This document shows positions 4,976 through 6,147 of a DNA stretch of 6,147 nt, in pieces. Where the stretch lies: contig JAIELU010000002.1 of assembly GCA_019752775.1 (NCBI GenBank), positions 1-6,147 on the forward strand, written 5' to 3'. A model generated the notes under the pieces. The model saw nothing but the letters and a program-made list of their open reading frames with translations, ran no database searches and was not told the DNA's origin. The translations under genes were made by a program, and so were the position numbers. Source of the DNA: Campylobacterales bacterium. GTDB taxonomy: Bacteria; Campylobacterota; Campylobacteria; Campylobacterales; Arcobacteraceae. How positions within the stretch are numbered: the stretch's first letter is position 1; every line of letters begins with the position of its first letter.

Positions 4976-6143
4976 CGTTTTTTTTAACTTTTTATTTCTT
5001 CTTCTTTCAAAACACAAATCAAAACATATTGCGATTTTTATTATTTCAATTTTAATTGTTTTTTTAATTTCAAGCGTTTTATTTATTTCAAATAGTTTAA
5101 AAAAGGAAGTTTTTCTTACTTTGGATAATCAAAGTGATTTTATAATTCAAAAAATCAATAGCGGGAAAATCTTAGATACACCAACTTCTTGGATTGAAGA
5201 TTTTTCTTTTATAAATGGAGTAAAAAATACACAACAAAGAGTTTATGGACAATATTATTTTATGCCTGAAAATGTTTATTTTACAATTGTTGGAGTTGAT
5301 TTATTTGAAGAAAATACAAATAAAAATTTAAAAGAACTTTTAAAAATCTTAAATATCTCTGATTTTTTACAAAAGGATTCAATGATAATAGGAAATGGAA
5401 TAAAAAAAATATTTGGCAAATATCATTATTTTGATTCTTATGATTTTAAACTTTTTAACAATGAATTATCAAATGTAAAAATATTTAAAGATTTACCAAA
5501 AGAAGCAAATTTAGTTGCAAATGATTTGATTATTATGGATATAAATCTTGCAAAAAAGATTTTAAATATTAAGGAAAATGAATCAACAGATATTGTTTTA
5601 AATGTTCCAAATAATCTTGAAAGACAAAATATAAAAGAACAACTGATACTAAAACACTCAAATATTAGAATCCTACAAAAAGAGACTTTAAAAAAAGAGT
5701 ATGAAAATATGTTCAACTATAAAGGTGGGATTTTTTTAGTTCTGTTTATTATTGTGATTTTTACTTTTATTTTGATTTTATACCAAAGATATTCGATGAT
5801 TAGTTCAAGTGATAAAAAAGAGATTGGTATTTTAAAAGCTGTTGGTTGGAGTATAAAAGATATTATTAAACTAAAAATTATTGAAAACTTTATTGTGGGA
5901 TTCATAGCTTTTATTATTGGAATTGTAATTTCATATATATTTGTATATATTTTAAATGCTCCAATATTAAAAAATATTTTTATTGGTTTTTCTAATATTC
6001 AAAATGATTTTATTTTAAATCCAAATATTGATTTATCGATAATTGTGACACTTTTTCTATTTTTTATAATTCCTTTTCTAAGTGCTGTTTTAATTCCTGT
6101 TTGGAAAATCTCAGTAATTGATGCAAATGAGAGTATGAAATGA
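4965..6143 (+). CDS. ABC transporter permease, FtsX/MacB type
   Basis: The 392-residue inner-membrane protein has the four-helix layout of the FtsX/MacB/LolC superfamily. TM1 is at about 21-43, an extracytoplasmic domain of about 205 residues follows, then TM2 (255-275), TM3 (307-330) and TM4 (357-380). The family signature KKEIGILKAVGWS (284-296) after TM2, and the ending PVWKISVIDANESMK, are typical of the FtsX domain. Such permeases use a separate ATPase to export or extract lipoproteins, peptides or other substrates, or to drive periplasmic conformational work; the substrate here is unknown. I chose the ATG at 4965 over the TTG two codons earlier because ATG is preferred and a weak GGA lies about 8 nt upstream. 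It overlaps the upstream small gene by 11 nt and the next gene by 4 nt, so this is a tightly coupled operon. Confidence 0.9.
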   Translation: MKNSVFFNFLFLLLSKHKSKHIAIFIISILIVFLISSVLFISNSLKKEVFLTLDNQSDFIIQKINSGKILDTPTSWIEDFSFINGVKNTQQRVYGQYYFMPENVYFTIVGVDLFEENTNKNLKELLKILNISDFLQKDSMIIGNGIKKIFGKYHYFDSYDFKLFNNELSNVKIFKDLPKEANLVANDLIIMDINLAKKILNIKENESTDIVLNVPNNLERQNIKEQLILKHSNIRILQKETLKKEYENMFNYKGGIFLVLFIIVIFTFILILYQRYSMISSSDKKEIGILKAVGWSIKDIIKLKIIENFIVGFIAFIIGIVISYIFVYILNAPILKNIFIGFSNIQNDFILNPNIDLSIIVTLFLFFIIPFLSAVLIPVWKISVIDANESMK

Positions 6144-6147
6144 TAAA
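6140..6147 (+). CDS. First codons of a following gene (possibly the ABC ATPase)
   Basis: The permease ends in an ATGA overlap: ATG at 6140-6142 with the TGA stop at 6141-6143. GAGAG at 6129-6133 sits 6 nt upstream as a good Shine-Dalgarno sequence. Only Met-Ile and part of a third codon are visible. A cognate ATP-binding subunit is the usual neighbour of an FtsX-type permease, but the product cannot be seen here. Confidence 0.5.

Noticed and set aside
4978..4985. T8 tract just after the permease start (similar to T8 at 4785-4792) as a phase-variation switch
   Set aside because: Runs of this length are expected in such AT-rich DNA, and contingency loci in this phylum mainly use longer G or C tracts.
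5438..5905. Two minus-strand open frames opposite the permease
   Set aside because: They are antisense to a well-supported FtsX-type permease and have the low-complexity, Phe/Ile/Ser-rich look of reversed AT-rich membrane-protein code.

Overview
This window is very AT-rich (roughly three quarters A+T by eye). Its gene content, codon use and short leaders fit a member of the Campylobacterota, most likely an Arcobacter-type organism. That assignment is inferred from protein style, base composition and gene order, not from a database match.

Layout, left to right. (1) Positions 1-1395, minus strand: the first 27 codons of an unidentified gene, preceded on the same strand by a carboxy-terminal processing protease of the S41/CtpA family. 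The two are 11 bp apart and probably cotranscribed. (2) Positions 1396-1500: a divergent intergenic region with the ctpA -10 element and an 8-bp direct repeat of 11-bp period. (3) Positions 1501-3074, plus strand: a two-gene operon of a YfgM-like single-pass membrane protein with a TPR-like tail and a BamB-like beta-propeller lipoprotein. This recalls the yfgM-bamB pair of gammaproteobacteria and suggests a role in secretion or outer-membrane protein assembly. (4) Positions 3075-3148: a strong bidirectional terminator between convergent genes. (5) Positions 3149-4515, minus strand: dksA then truD (tRNA pseudouridine-13 synthase), with truD starting at a TTG that overlaps the dksA stop. (6) Positions 4516-4717: an intergenic region of about 200 bp. 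It holds a dksA promoter with a GC-rich discriminator and, upstream of it, an exact TTTAAG-N5-TTTAAG tandem, the motif known for the HP1043/HsrA (CosR) orphan response regulator. (7) Positions 4718-6147, plus strand: the start of an ABC-transporter operon. It encodes a small membrane-anchored protein with a good Shine-Dalgarno sequence but no ATG/GTG/TTG at the right distance (ATC instead), then an FtsX/MacB-type permease, then the first codons of a third overlapping gene, perhaps the ATPase.

The genes fall into envelope proteostasis (CtpA, YfgM-like, BamB-like), growth control and translation (DksA, TruD) and an ABC export or envelope system of unknown substrate. The points most worth following up are the HsrA/CosR-like site and GC discriminator at dksA, the non-canonical start of the small membrane protein, and the YfgM/BamB-like pair in a phylum usually described as lacking BamB. 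I saw no mobile element, CRISPR array, tRNA or rRNA.
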